64,000 bases of DNA from Bacteroidota bacterium (GTDB lineage: Bacteria; Bacteroidota; Bacteroidia; Chitinophagales; Saprospiraceae), in the NCBI GenBank assembly GCA_029557915.1, contig JAKQHS010000200.1, positions 29,728 to 93,727 on the forward strand, given 5' to 3'. The position numbers were made by a program, and so were the translations under genes. Below are positions 1 through 11,300 of this stretch, one piece after another (positions within the stretch are counted from its first letter, which is position 1; every line of letters begins with the position of its first letter). The notes under the pieces are model-generated. The model saw only the letters and a program-made list of their open reading frames with translations. It did no database searches and was not told where the DNA came from.

Positions 1-40
1 GCACATTTTTTACACGGCATGCACCGCTGACTGAGCTATG

Positions 41-3000
41 TCATAATTTTATCCATTTAATGGTTTCAATTCGATCCTGTAATTTAATTCGAAGGAAATA
101 GATGCCGGTTTTTAAGGGACCGGCTTTGATTAAAATGGAATGTTCATCCAGTTGATTCGCCTGCCAGGCGTTTACCCGTCTACCCGCCAGGTCAACCATC
201 TCCAGGCCGGTGGAATGAATGACTTCCCTTGAACTGATTATACTGAAATCCGATTGCACCGGATTTGGGAAAATAGCGATTAAGCCCCATGCTCCGGCAG
301 GAGACCCTTGAACGAGTCCGGGTGAAGGATTTCGGCCGGCAAGATTGGAGCTGGAAGCGCATTTGTTGGATGTTGAACTGGCCTCGCTGCTGGAAGCGCT
401 CTTTTTATCGCTGTTTTTAGTCCGGACGCTCCAGGTCATTTTTTTACCATCAAAATAAATTTCGAAATAATGGGTTCCGGGCAGCAAAAGAACCGGAGGA
501 TGGCCGGAATAGACTCCCGCGGAAGTAATCTTATTATCCTCGCCTTCAGGTATATAAAATGTTATATCGTTGTCATTGATATAATAAAACCTGGCTTTGT
601 ACCTCAATCCTGTAGCCTGGGCCCCCATATCCTCAACACAATCCAGGAAAGGACGAATATGTCGGACGTTTTTTGTGGGATTTACATACAAAAAACCGTT
701 AAAATAAGTAATCTGGTAATTCGTCCCTTTACTGAAATTCAGGTTGTATGGGGTAATGATATAAGTGCCTGCGGCACCGCTATAGGGATTTTGATTTGAA
801 TCAAACACCGCAAATTGGAGACTTCCGGGCCCGATCAGCAGGGCGTCTTGGTTACGGAGTCCCTGATAAGTGGCTGTAAAAGCGGGCAGCGGTTCGCCTT
901 CACTGATGCCTGCATCGTTTGCCGTAACGGTTAATGGCGCTTTGGTGATGGTAAGAATGCCCGGACTATAAACCAGGTTATAATTCGGGGAAAATCCACC
1001 CGAAAGGGTGACGGGATAAGGGCCCACATCCGAAAGGATGGACGCTGTGGTGGATATCGCCGGTAGCGTGGTGATCGCTGAAATTCCATCACCGGAAGCA
1101 AATCCGGAATAAGCAAGGGTGAACACTGGATTTTGGAGTCCATATTCCCGGGTCGTGTCCACTGCCGTAATCGTCAAATTCCTTTTGGCTACCGTGAATT
1201 GGCCCTGGACTAGGTTAACCTGATAATTGACCGGCTCGGATAAGATGACCTGGGGCTGGATAAAATGGGATCCGGCGCCGGGGTTGATCAGCGGTTGACC
1301 ATTTCCGTCGACCATAATATAGTTAACCTGTACCTGGTCCGTATAACGTAAGCCAGACAGGGATCCGGTGAAAAGGGGCACCGGGTCACCATAGGTCATA
1401 AAGGTATCCCTGGCGGTTACGGTCAATACGGCCTTTGAAATCGAAAGGTTACCTAAACCATATGTGATATCGAGATTTCCATTGTATAATCCTCCGGGGG
1501 TGTATCCGCCGGGTATGATGAAATGATCTCCCGCGGTCAGGCCCGTAAGGCCATTGACGGAATGCAATATCAAACTTTGATCACCCAGGGAAAGATCATC
1601 TTCATCAATGATGCTTGCCAGTTCGGAATGCTGGTTTAAAAATGGGGTTCCGTTGATCAGGATATCGGAACTGCTATTAATAAACGGATAGCCATTCAAA
1701 TAGGGTACCCCGTTGACCAGCTCCAGACTGCCGTTCAGAAAAGGGACCCCGTTGAGATAAGGGACCCCGTTGAGGACCTGGATGCCGCTGTTTATAAAGG
1801 CAACGCCGTTGATATAGGGGTTGCCGTTGAGCAGGGTGAATCCATTGCTGTTATTTATAAAAGGAGCTCCGTTAACATAAGGTGTACCATTGATGATCTC
1901 CAGTAAACTATTGATGAAGGGTACGCTGTTCAGGAAAGGCGTGCCGTTAATGAGTGAAAAGGCGCTGTTGAGGTAGGGGGTGCCGTTGACATACGGGGTA
2001 CCATTGATGATCTCAAAACCACTGTTGAGGTAAGGCACGCCGTTAATCAGGTACAAGCCATTGTTGTTCACGAAGGGCACGCTGTTGATAAAATAAATCT
2101 CACCGCTGTTGATGAGCGGGACCCCATTGACATAAGGGATTCCATTCACCAACTCAAACCCGGCATTGAGGAAAGGGGTGCCGTTGAGGTATGGGGTGCC
2201 GTTGATCAGTTCAAAGCCGCTGTTCAGGTAAGGGACTCCATTGACATAGGGGGTACCGTTGATCTCTTCATAACCGCTCCGGTTGATATAAGGGGTGCCG
2301 TTGACATAGGGGGTGCCGTTGATGAAAGGCACCGAATTGATAAAGGGTACGCTATTGGTATTTTCATAACGCACGGTAGCTTCCCCGTTCAGGAAAGGGA
2401 TGCTATTGAAGATCCCGGCATAATTGAGGTAAGGGATTCCGTTGAATAAGGGGGAGCCATTAATGAAGGGTGTTCCGTTACGAAGGATTGCCTCTGATGA
2501 ATTGATTTGATAATCGAGAATGCTTTGAGGATTCAGATTTATGAACGAGGTCACCGGGCTGGTATTGCCTTCCGGTAATCCATTGAGGAAAGGGACCCCG
2601 TTGATGAAGGGTATGGCATTCGACACAGACCGGTTACTAGCCAGAAGGCCCATATTTTCCAGGTCACTGGCTTGCAGGACAATATTGGACTCGGGATAGG
2701 AATTGAATAATACCCAGTGATTGGATTTAAAACCGGAGAGGTATTCATTCCGGATTCCTTCCAGGAAGGCCGCTTTATCTCCGTGATCCATATTGGAATC
2801 GTCAAAAATGAAATCGTATTCGACCCCGGGAAGGAGGTCGCCATATACCACGGTTTGGTTCTTAGGTACGATTTTTAGAGGCATGCTCCGGATGCTTAAA
2901 ATCCCGTTTACAAATTCATAGTTATACAGGTCCAGCAGTCCGGCATCCCGTGAATCCTCCGGATCGAATGTTCGATAGGGACGGAGCAGATACTGATTTA

Positions 3001-6000
3001 CCGGGCTCATTACCGTCGCTGACGTGGAAAAACGCAATTGGTCAAGGCCCAATTGGTACAGGGTCAGTCCCGATTCGCTCAGGGGTATCCCATCAATCCA
3101 GATTCCAGCAGTGAACTCAGGCAGTCTTTCCCCAAATTTTTTCGATTTATTTTCCGCAATCACCTGAACGTTTTTTTTGGGGATATCCAGGAAGGTGATG
3201 GAATTGGAATAACCTCCATCCTGTCCGCTGGGCGATAAGGGAGGGGTATAAACGGTAATGGCAGGGTTGCCGCTAAACGGAGGAATGAACGCCGTCAGCT
3301 GGTTACCATCTATATAAATTGTGGTCAGTTCCTGATCGCGGAAATAAATGACCGATTGTTCCGTAAGGTACTCCCCGTTGACCGTAAGAAGTATGGGTAA
3401 TTCGGAGCCGTTGAGGAGGTCCGTCCCTTCAGGAAATTCCAGAGAAGTAATCACAGGTTTCGGTGATGAAGGAAGGCTTGAAATTGCGGCATCGGCCTGG
3501 ATAAAGCCATACCCGGAACTGTAATCAAACCCGGGAGCATGCATATCCCTCGCGGTATTTATAAAAAGTTGGCGGATATCTGAGGGAGTGGGGAGGCCGT
3601 ATCCGAATTTTACCCTTGCCTGATAGGCCAGGGCCGCAACAGCTGCAGCATGTGGCGCAGCGGCTGAAGTGCCGAAAAAGTTAGGCAAACCGTCTCCATC
3701 GATATCCTGAGAACCGAAGGATACCGTGGTATTGACCCCATTGGGTGCTGAAAAATCAGGTTTATTTGGAATTAGCCCGTTGATCAGGCCGCCGCCAACG
3801 GATGAGAAGGAGGCAATGGTAGGCGGGTCTACGCCGAAAGCAGGGGTGTTGGAATACAAAACTGCGCCGACCGTCATGGCCCCCTGCGTATTGGCATGCC
3901 CGAAAATCGTCGAACTGCCTGAATAATTCAGGATCTCGGCATCCCCCCTGAATATGATGTACTTAAAATTTACATTCCCGCTACCCTGTGCGCGTACAAT
4001 CATAAGATTGGCCTCTGTCGCTGCGGTGACCTGGAAAGGAAGGATTTCAAACGGATCTCCCCCAAAGTTGTTCCGGTTAAATCCATAGAGGACCCTCCCC
4101 TCCTCGTCCGTAATATAGATATCCAGGTCATTCTGGGTTCCGGTTACGGACTGACCCAATGAATAAACCTCATCCTGCCATTGCAAAACGAAGGTATAGG
4201 CACCCGCTTTATTCAATTTTATTTTCTGCAAAACCTGCCCTCCCCCGAAATCATGGGCGTTTCCGCTGAGGTTATTTCCTTCGGGAATCGGGCCAGGGGT
4301 GAATATGGCTTGATACGATTTACGGCCGAAATTCCCCGCGGAGGTAAAATAGGAAACTCCCTGGCTATTTACGTTATCCACCGCCTGGGCTACCGCCCCT
4401 TTGGTGAAGAAAGGTTCCGTGACATAGGTGAGGTCGTCCGTAATGATGGTACAACCCGAATTTTTTAACTGGATTACCCCGTTGGCAAAATCCCCAGCGC
4501 TTAGGAATCCGGTCCTGAAAGCCAGGGAGGCCTTAGGGGCCAGGTCGTGGATGATCTGAAGCATGGCCCGGCCCTCATCCAGTTTACGGCCGAATGGATA
4601 ATCCAGCAGGACCTGGACCGGATTGAGATTGCCTTCAGGATTAGCCGGTCCCGGAAGATCGCCATTTTGCACATCCAGGGCAGCACGGTTGTCTAAAGTA
4701 TTATAGCTGTCCGAGAGTACGCATACTTTTACGCCCGAACCATCAAGACCAAATCCATTCCGGGCGAAATCTGCACCCATGGCTTTATCTCCGGCCGTAT
4801 TGGCAATCCCGTTTCCGGCAACCGGAGACACCAATGGCCGCACGTACTGGATCAGGTGAGGCAGGTCGTTGAGCTTATTCAGGTTCATGATGGGAAACCG
4901 CCCGGTAATCACCAGAATCCCGGGAGGATTGGGGATGACCTGATCCAGACCATATTCAGCAGTCTGCAAAAGGCTTAACACCTGGCTGTATTGGCCGGCC
5001 AGGGGAATGATTTCAATAAACACCTTTTCCTGATTGCTGTCCAGTAAAAACAATTGGTGCTCCGGGTTAAAATCACCCTGCTCGAAAAGGGCGGTCAGCT
5101 CAGAACCGATCAGGTCATTAACCTTCGTGGTCCCGGACTCATAACCGGGATCGATACAGGGGTCATAGACCACTGTTGCCGTATCCTTGGAGGCACAACC
5201 GGTGAAGGGATCTGTTACGGTTAAGATAAATTTACCGGATTTGGTAATAACCGGAGTTGGCGTACTGGCGCCGGATGCGATAAGGCCTCCGGACTCTGCC
5301 TGCCAATGAAATTGGGCAAAGGGAGAGGAGGAAGCCCCTTGAAGGGAAACGGAGGAAACCGTACAACTCAAGACCTGGTCCGGACCGGCATTGGCGCCTG
5401 GTGGGATGCAGTCCGCAGGCTTGACAAAACTGAAGTTGGCTCCGCTGTTGAGCACCACTTCAGCTCCGCTCCAAAGGGCACCCATCACTTCGGTACTGCC
5501 TGTTCCCGATCCAATCAGGATGTTTCCGCGGGCGGCATATACCGTACCCAGCCAGCGGGTTTTAGATCCGCCGTTCCCATTGGCTATGCTGAATGCCGTG
5601 CCGGTTCCATTGGTAAAAGAGGATATCCGGGAGGCGGCGGCTGAAGCATCGTTGTTTGGGACACCGGCATATTCGACGGCAATTTTTTCCAGGTTCATTT
5701 CTCCGGCCACCAGAATTTGAAATGTACCGGGAAGTCCCTTGAAATCAAATTTGAAAGTATTGTTTTTTGACAGGTTTATGGAACTGAAAACATAAATCCC
5801 GGGACCATCAAAGGTGATGGTTCTATTACCGGAAAGAGAAAGGTTTCTCCATTTACCCATTCCGTTCTCAGGGCTCAGAACCGCATTGTTGGTAATATCC
5901 GTATTGCCCGGTACGAATACAGGAATAACCGGGAGTGTGGGAAGGGAGGGAAGCGGTATGGGCGATGGCAGAAGAGATCTGCCACCTGCCGGGGCAGGAC

Positions 6001-6427
6001 CGGAATAGCTTGCTCCGGTAGGTTGGGTAATGTTTCCATCGACCATTCCTCCGGCGATAACCATGTTTCCGTTGACCCGGAGGTTCCCCTTAAAGGAGGT
6101 GCTTGACCCTGCAGTAAGCACGGGGGTAACCAAATTTGCCAAATTTGCCGCAGTGATTTCTCCATAAACGGTATTGCCATTGGAAAGGGCAATCGTGCCT
6201 CCACTGTGAACACCGCCTCCAAGCACGATATTGCCGGTCGACTGGATGAGTGAAAGACTGCCAATCGAACCGTTTCCAGAGATGGAATTGGAGGAGGAGA
6301 TGAGGACTTTATTTTTACCGTATAAGGCGAAATCGGAAATCTGGAGCGTTTGGCCTTGCAGCGCCGGAAAGGATAGCTTAATAAGGATAAGAAATACGGT
6401 TAAATTAAATGGTTTTGAGGTACGCAT
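41..6427 (-). CDS. Secreted sedolisin/subtilisin-like MBG-repeat protein with T9SS sorting domain
   Basis: A 2128-residue exported protein. An N-terminal signal peptide (hydrophobic stretch at about 8-22, then LQGQT) is followed by a beta-rich region (to about 340) and a Cys-containing Ig/PKD-like domain (about 345-425). A serine peptidase-like domain spans about 545-985. It shows Asp573 (VLSDSYN), Ser921 (GTSAAAPH) and Glu618 (DEGRAM) where subtilisins carry the HGT histidine, so it resembles the S53-like branch. MBG-type beta domains (about 1084, 1186, 1665, 1749 and 1830) follow. Residues about 1262-1599 carry some thirty N-[GS]-x-P-[FY]-[ILV]-N motifs. The last 80 residues are a type A T9SS sorting domain (FPNPVQSDF ... 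GIYFLRIK). Inferred role: cell-surface or released adhesin/protease. Peptidase activity is uncertain because of the altered triad. TACCTTTA (minus strand, 6480-6473) may be its -7 box. Confidence 0.9.
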   Translation of the reverse strand: MRTSKPFNLTVFLILIKLSFPALQGQTLQISDFALYGKNKVLISSSNSISGNGSIGSLSLIQSTGNIVLGGGVHSGGTIALSNGNTVYGEITAANLANLVTPVLTAGSSTSFKGNLRVNGNMVIAGGMVDGNITQPTGASYSGPAPAGGRSLLPSPIPLPSLPTLPVIPVFVPGNTDITNNAVLSPENGMGKWRNLSLSGNRTITFDGPGIYVFSSINLSKNNTFKFDFKGLPGTFQILVAGEMNLEKIAVEYAGVPNNDASAAASRISSFTNGTGTAFSIANGNGGSKTRWLGTVYAARGNILIGSGTGSTEVMGALWSGAEVVLNSGANFSFVKPADCIPPGANAGPDQVLSCTVSSVSLQGASSSPFAQFHWQAESGGLIASGASTPTPVITKSGKFILTVTDPFTGCASKDTATVVYDPCIDPGYESGTTKVNDLIGSELTALFEQGDFNPEHQLFLLDSNQEKVFIEIIPLAGQYSQVLSLLQTAEYGLDQVIPNPPGILVITGRFPIMNLNKLNDLPHLIQYVRPLVSPVAGNGIANTAGDKAMGADFARNGFGLDGSGVKVCVLSDSYNTLDNRAALDVQNGDLPGPANPEGNLNPVQVLLDYPFGRKLDEGRAMLQIIHDLAPKASLAFRTGFLSAGDFANGVIQLKNSGCTIITDDLTYVTEPFFTKGAVAQAVDNVNSQGVSYFTSAGNFGRKSYQAIFTPGPIPEGNNLSGNAHDFGGGQVLQKIKLNKAGAYTFVLQWQDEVYSLGQSVTGTQNDLDIYITDEEGRVLYGFNRNNFGGDPFEILPFQVTAATEANLMIVRAQGSGNVNFKYIIFRGDAEILNYSGSSTIFGHANTQGAMTVGAVLYSNTPAFGVDPPTIASFSSVGGGLINGLIPNKPDFSAPNGVNTTVSFGSQDIDGDGLPNFFGTSAAAPHAAAVAALAYQARVKFGYGLPTPSDIRQLFINTARDMHAPGFDYSSGYGFIQADAAISSLPSSPKPVITSLEFPEGTDLLNGSELPILLTVNGEYLTEQSVIYFRDQELTTIYIDGNQLTAFIPPFSGNPAITVYTPPLSPSGQDGGYSNSITFLDIPKKNVQVIAENKSKKFGERLPEFTAGIWIDGIPLSESGLTLYQLGLDQLRFSTSATVMSPVNQYLLRPYRTFDPEDSRDAGLLDLYNYEFVNGILSIRSMPLKIVPKNQTVVYGDLLPGVEYDFIFDDSNMDHGDKAAFLEGIRNEYLSGFKSNHWVLFNSYPESNIVLQASDLENMGLLASNRSVSNAIPFINGVPFLNGLPEGNTSPVTSFINLNPQSILDYQINSSEAILRNGTPFINGSPLFNGIPYLNYAGIFNSIPFLNGEATVRYENTNSVPFINSVPFINGTPYVNGTPYINRSGYEEINGTPYVNGVPYLNSGFELINGTPYLNGTPFLNAGFELVNGIPYVNGVPLINSGEIYFINSVPFVNNNGLYLINGVPYLNSGFEIINGTPYVNGTPYLNSAFSLINGTPFLNSVPFINSLLEIINGTPYVNGAPFINNSNGFTLLNGNPYINGVAFINSGIQVLNGVPYLNGVPFLNGSLELVNGVPYLNGYPFINSSSDILINGTPFLNQHSELASIIDEDDLSLGDQSLILHSVNGLTGLTAGDHFIIPGGYTPGGLYNGNLDITYGLGNLSISKAVLTVTARDTFMTYGDPVPLFTGSLSGLRYTDQVQVNYIMVDGNGQPLINPGAGSHFIQPQVILSEPVNYQVNLVQGQFTVAKRNLTITAVDTTREYGLQNPVFTLAYSGFASGDGISAITTLPAISTTASILSDVGPYPVTLSGGFSPNYNLVYSPGILTITKAPLTVTANDAGISEGEPLPAFTATYQGLRNQDALLIGPGSLQFAVFDSNQNPYSGAAGTYIITPYNLNFSKGTNYQITYFNGFLYVNPTKNVRHIRPFLDCVEDMGAQATGLRYKARFYYINDNDITFYIPEGEDNKITSAGVYSGHPPVLLLPGTHYFEIYFDGKKMTWSVRTKNSDKKSASSSEASSTSNKCASSSNLAGRNPSPGLVQGSPAGAWGLIAIFPNPVQSDFSIISSREVIHSTGLEMVDLAGRRVNAWQANQLDEHSILIKAGPLKTGIYFLRIKLQDRIETIKWIKL

Positions 6428-6755
6428 GGTTTAGTGCAGGTTGGGTATAGAAGCGTGTAAGGGGAATTAGGTTAAAGGTAATCATACGCTGGGACAACCG
6501 ATATATATTTTTAACAGGCATATGATCTGAACTTTATCTCTGAAGGTGGAGATCCAGGCATTAAAAGTCAAATCCAATATCGGCCTTTAGCTTATAATGT
6601 AAACAGCGGGAAAAAAGTGAATGGTTATTGCATATTTTAAAGCCGTGAACGGGTTGTAAAATCCCGGAATTTGAGCCTTCGCCTGTAACCGCGCACCACT
6701 TTTTAAAATGGCCGGCCTCTGGGTTGCGATAAGTGCTCATGCATCACCATCCTGC
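6428..6755. other. Intergenic spacer upstream of the secreted protease-like gene
   Basis: This 328-bp spacer lies between two minus-strand genes. The only element I can point to is TACCTTTA on the minus strand at 6480-6473, one mismatch from the Bacteroidota -7 consensus TAnnTTTG and 45 nt before the start codon. No convincing ORF, RNA gene or terminator was seen. Confidence 0.5.
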
Positions 6756-8225
6756 TTACCGGTTCCGGATAAAATGGGTAGCGATGCTCAGGGGACGGAA
6801 GGTGTACCTTTTTTTGATGTGGTGCCCTCCGATGCGCGTGAAAATGTCCTGCAGTGTTTTGATCACCTCCAGGGTATGGTTGCCTTTATTGATCATCACA
6901 CATTCCGCCATGGCGGCCCGGGCCGCGTCCGTGATCTCGGACCGGGTGGCCAGGCCCGTTTTATTTAGGTTTTCCAGGACCTGGGTGGCCCAGACCACCG
7001 GGACATGTCCGGCTTCGCAAATCCAAAGGATTTCCTCCTGGATTTCGCTCATTCGCTCGAAGCCGATCTCGACTGCCAGGTCCCCGCGGGCGATCATCAC
7101 CCCGAAGGATTTTTCCCTCATCCCCTGAAAAAGGAGGGCCGGCAGGTTTTTTACCGCCTCCGGGGTTTCAATCTTGAGCACTATGCCCGGGGTCTGTTTT
7201 TTATACGTTTTCAACAGATCCTGGAGTAAGGCCAGGTCTTTGGGATGACGGACAAAGGAATATCCGACCAGGTCGGCATGTTTGCTGATGAAGGGGAGGC
7301 AGGACTTGTCATATTCGGTAAGCGGGGGCAGGCGGAGGCTCGAATCCGGAAAATTAAGCCCCTTTTCCGCTTTAATCCTTTTTTTTGAAGAGGATATCCG
7401 GCTGATCCGGACCTGGGCATAAGCCTTGCTTTTTTTTACGATTTTACCGCGGATCAGGCCGTCGTCGATGTGTACATGGTCCCCTGTTTTCAGGCCTGGT
7501 ATGATCCCTGGCTCCCCCGTGCCAATCACAATATCGTTTTTATTAAATCCACGGCTGTCGTCGGCCAGCCAGACCAACTGGCCTTCCTTTACCGTGACTT
7601 TGCCGTCCGCACTGCCTTTTTTCAACAATTGGGTCCTGATCTTAGGTCCGGGCAAATCCATATAGATTTTGCAGGGTTTTCCGGTGTTCCGGCAGGCTTT
7701 TCGCAAATTCCGGATCATCTTTGACCAATAGGTTTCGTCGTCATGGGCGCAGTTGATCCGGGCAACGTTCATACCATCCAAAAGCAATTGTTTGATGAAA
7801 AAGTAATCGTCCGCGAAGCTGGAATCAAAGGTCACCATGATATGAGGGATGTTTTCATCCCTTTTTATGCCGAATAACAGCTTGCTCTGCCTGAAAATCT
7901 CCTTCCGGCTCAGCCGGTAATCGCAGGGATTGAGAGAACCCCGTTTGTACTCTTTCCCAAGCCTTTGCAGTATGGCCTGCAATTGTCTTTGAATATGGCT
8001 TTCAGAACTGGCCAGTGAAGAAAGCCCCAGAATATGCAGATCATCCTGGAGATCCCGGATATCCACATTGCGGAGGGACAGGTATTGAAGGAGGTTGGTC
8101 GCTCCCATCCGCTGTGCCGGGTGAACCGTTTGAACCAGGGCTGATTTTTGAATTGCGATCCGGTCCATCATGCGCTCCAGTCTTTCCAGGCGGAAGCGAA
8201 CGGAATTCAAAGAAGGGAATACCAT
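6756..8225 (-). CDS. Pyruvate kinase-like protein, N-terminally extended, lacking the C domain
   Basis: 489 residues. The pyruvate kinase A and B domains begin near residue 125 (IPHIMVTFDSS). Recognisable family motifs are NVARINCAHDDE (nucleotide/Mg region), MDLPGPKIRT, KIETPEAV (catalytic Lys-Glu region), MIARGDLAVEIG and the TQVLENL-x-TRSEITDAA segment. The B-domain cap is about 200-275. The chain ends soon after CVMINKGNHTLEV, so the regulatory C domain (about 120 residues in typical enzymes) is absent. The first 125 residues form a charged helical extension not found in ordinary pyruvate kinase. Predicted cytosolic, using phosphoenolpyruvate and ADP. It is probably a second, non-allosteric isoform, or it could be a related phosphotransferase. 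TACCTTGC at 8236-8229 (minus) may be a -7 box very close to the ATG. Confidence 0.85.
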   Translation of the reverse strand: MVFPSLNSVRFRLERLERMMDRIAIQKSALVQTVHPAQRMGATNLLQYLSLRNVDIRDLQDDLHILGLSSLASSESHIQRQLQAILQRLGKEYKRGSLNPCDYRLSRKEIFRQSKLLFGIKRDENIPHIMVTFDSSFADDYFFIKQLLLDGMNVARINCAHDDETYWSKMIRNLRKACRNTGKPCKIYMDLPGPKIRTQLLKKGSADGKVTVKEGQLVWLADDSRGFNKNDIVIGTGEPGIIPGLKTGDHVHIDDGLIRGKIVKKSKAYAQVRISRISSSKKRIKAEKGLNFPDSSLRLPPLTEYDKSCLPFISKHADLVGYSFVRHPKDLALLQDLLKTYKKQTPGIVLKIETPEAVKNLPALLFQGMREKSFGVMIARGDLAVEIGFERMSEIQEEILWICEAGHVPVVWATQVLENLNKTGLATRSEITDAARAAMAECVMINKGNHTLEVIKTLQDIFTRIGGHHIKKRYTFRPLSIATHFIRNR

Positions 8226-8361
8226 ACAGCAAGGTAAATCCTAAAATTAATTTTCAGGATGCCGGGATCCGGTGATGAAAATCAGGCAGGGGGATGATTA
8301 AATCATAATCCGGGACACAAAATACCCTCCTGAGGGGATGGATAGACCCATTCCGCCCGCT

Positions 8362-8369
8362 TACCTTGG
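8362..8369 (+). promoter_or_regulatory. Possible -7 promoter box
   Basis: TACCTTGG, one mismatch from TAnnTTTG, lies 19 nt before the ATG of the large repeat protein. No clear -33 TTTG was found, so this is a sequence match only. Confidence 0.3.
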
Positions 8370-8388
8370 ATGAAATTATCCTGTATTT

Positions 8389-11300
8389 ATGAAAACTTTC
8401 ATGTTCCCGCTGCTTGCCCTATTGTATTTGTACCCTTTCTGGCTCCGGGCACAGTCTCCCCGGACGATCAATATTCAGGGGGTTTTGTCCCAGGCCTCCG
8501 GTCAACCGGTACTGGACGGACAATATTTGTTGACCTTCCGGATCTATGCTTCTGCCCAGGAATCCGGTTTCCTGTGGGAAGAAAAGCAGGAAAATGTTCA
8601 GGTTCAGGCTGGGGTGTTCAGCACGATATTGGGGAAAATCAATCCCCTGACTCTGCCTTTTGACAAAACTTATTTTCTTGGGATACGCACCGGGCAGGAG
8701 CCCGAAATGACCCCCCGGATAGAATTGACCTCCACCCCTTACAGCCTGATGGCTAAAAATGTGGAAAACAATGCCATCTCGTCTGAAAAAATTCAACCCA
8801 ACGCCGTGACCATTGATAAAATATCATCCCCTTTGATTTCCAGTCTGAACGGTGTTACGAATGATGGGGGGAATATCAATATCGTGGCGGGTGCAAACAT
8901 CACCATTCTCAGCAATGACCAGGACAATACCATCACCATCTCGGCCGTAAATCCGGGGACCGGTACCGCCGGCATATCCCGCATCAATGGTGGAAATGCC
9001 ATTTCGGTGACCGGTCCGGATGGGCCGACGACGACCATTTCCGTTAACCCCAACGCCATAACCAATAATGAAATTCAGAACAATACCATCACCGCTGATA
9101 AAATTGTCCCTAATGTTTTATCCAGCCTGAGCGGAGTGAGCAATGACGGAGGCAACATCAACCTGGTAGCTGGCAATAACATATCCATAGTGCCCAATGA
9201 CGCGACCAAAACCATTACCATCTCGGCGGCTGGTTCCGGAGGCGGCACTGGGACGATAAACCAATTGTCAGAGGGAACGGGCATCAGCATTCAGAATCCG
9301 TTTGGGCCGAATACCACCATTGGATTGAAACCGAATATATTATTGGGACCGGCCGGATCCCTGCACCTCCTAAATCAAAATTCACTGGCGGTTGCCGGGT
9401 TTTCAACCAGCGCTTCGAATCTGGGAGGGACTTTGAGTTTGTCCAATGGCCAGGGCACACAAACTTTCGGAGTCACTCATTTTCCGGATGGACAACCATT
9501 ACTCAGCCTGAACAGCCGGCTGGGGAGGCAGGTGGTTGATATCAAGGCCAATGAATTCAGCGACGGGGAACTCAACCTAAAATCCGTACTCACCAATACC
9601 ACGGTTCGCCTGGGCTCCAATGACAATGCCGGTGGACTGGTCCATGTCTTCAACAAGGCCGGGATCCTGGCCTCGCAACTGGGGGTGAATGCGAGGGGAG
9701 ATGGCCGGTTGAAGTTGAATTCGGTCAATAACCGCACTGCCCTTGAATTGGAATCCATCGCCGAAGGTGCAGGAATTCTACGTCTCTATAATGAAGAAGA
9801 AACTCCCGTGCTCCGGCTGACCACTTCGGAATCATTGGGTGGAAGGTTGGTCATCTACAACCGTTCAGGGAATGAAGCCGTGAGTTCCAGTTCCAATAAT
9901 TCCGGCGACGGAGGATTATTCATCCGTTCCGGCCGGGACCGGCTTATGATCGGCATGCAATCCAATACCGACAATGGCGGGGGCATGCTGGGAGTCTTTA
10001 ATGAGGAGGGAAATGAGACGATCCGCCTTTCCAATTTTATGGATAATCAGCCTTTTATTATTCTGAAAAACCGCTTGGGAAATGTGGTTTCGGAGCTGAA
10101 GGTTAATGAATTCAGCGATGGTGAACTGACCCTCCGATCCGTCCTGAACAATCCCACCTTGAGCTTGGGAGCCACCGACAATGCCGGCGGGATCATCAAT
10201 GTTTTTAACCGGGAGGGCCAAACCATGGCCGCTATCCTCGAGAATGGAAACGGCGGCTTCATCGACATCCTGAATAACGACGGGACGGAGGTGATCACCA
10301 TGGGCATTACCACCGATGATTTAAATGCCAGAATTAATGTCAATAACCGTCTCGGGAATTCCTCGGCCGAATTGTTTGCCAACGAATTCAGCGACGGGCA
10401 GCTGACCCTGAATTCGGTATTGAAGAATCCAACCGTGATCGCGGGCGCCAACGACAATGCGGGAGGTCTCATCCAATTATTCAGCCAGGATGGAAAAAGA
10501 GCTGTCCGCCTGACTGAGGTGACGGGAGGTTTCCTGGGCATCAATAACACGGATGAGACGGAAATGATCCAGATCGGGACCCTGGAAGACAGAAACGGCC
10601 TGATCCGGGTCAATAACCGGCTGGGAAATCCGGTGGCCGATATGCAATCCAATGAATTCAGCGACGGGCAGATCACCCTGGGTTCGGTGGAAAAGAACAG
10701 GACCCTCCTCCTGGCCGCAAATGACAATGCCGGAGGCCTGATCAATGTATTCAATAGATCCGGTTCCGTTTCCGCCCAACTCACCGAAACGGAAGGCGAT
10801 GGATTATTCAAAATATTTAACAGGGATTCTCAATTGGTGCACCAACTGGGGATTAATGCATACCGGGCAGGACTCTTTGAAATCAAAAGCATTTTTAATA
10901 ACCCTGAGAATGTGGCCGAAATGGGGGGGAATGAAGACGATGAAGGTCACCTTTATTTATTCAATCGTGAAGCCAAAACCGCGGTCTATTTATCCGCGGC
11001 CGGGGGTGACGGCGACCTTGGGCTTAATGACATATCCGGAAAAGTCAAGGCATCCCTTTCCGGCTCCCGGTATGGTGGAAGCCTCTCATTAAGAAATGAA
11101 GCCAACCAGCCCGTCCACTACATGGGGACCTTTGGTAAAAGCGGGGAGGGATTTTACAGCATCCAGGATAAATCGGATGTAAATAAGAACCGTCTTCACA
11201 TGGGCGGCGATACCCTGGGTAACGGTTTTTTGAATATTTACAATTACAACGGCCTGAATACTTTTTTTATGGGCCACAATGCTTTCGCGGACGGAACCCT

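Noticed and set aside
10047..10811. 254-codon antisense frame in the repeat protein gene
   Set aside because: Repetitive mirror of the sense repeats, with no independent features.
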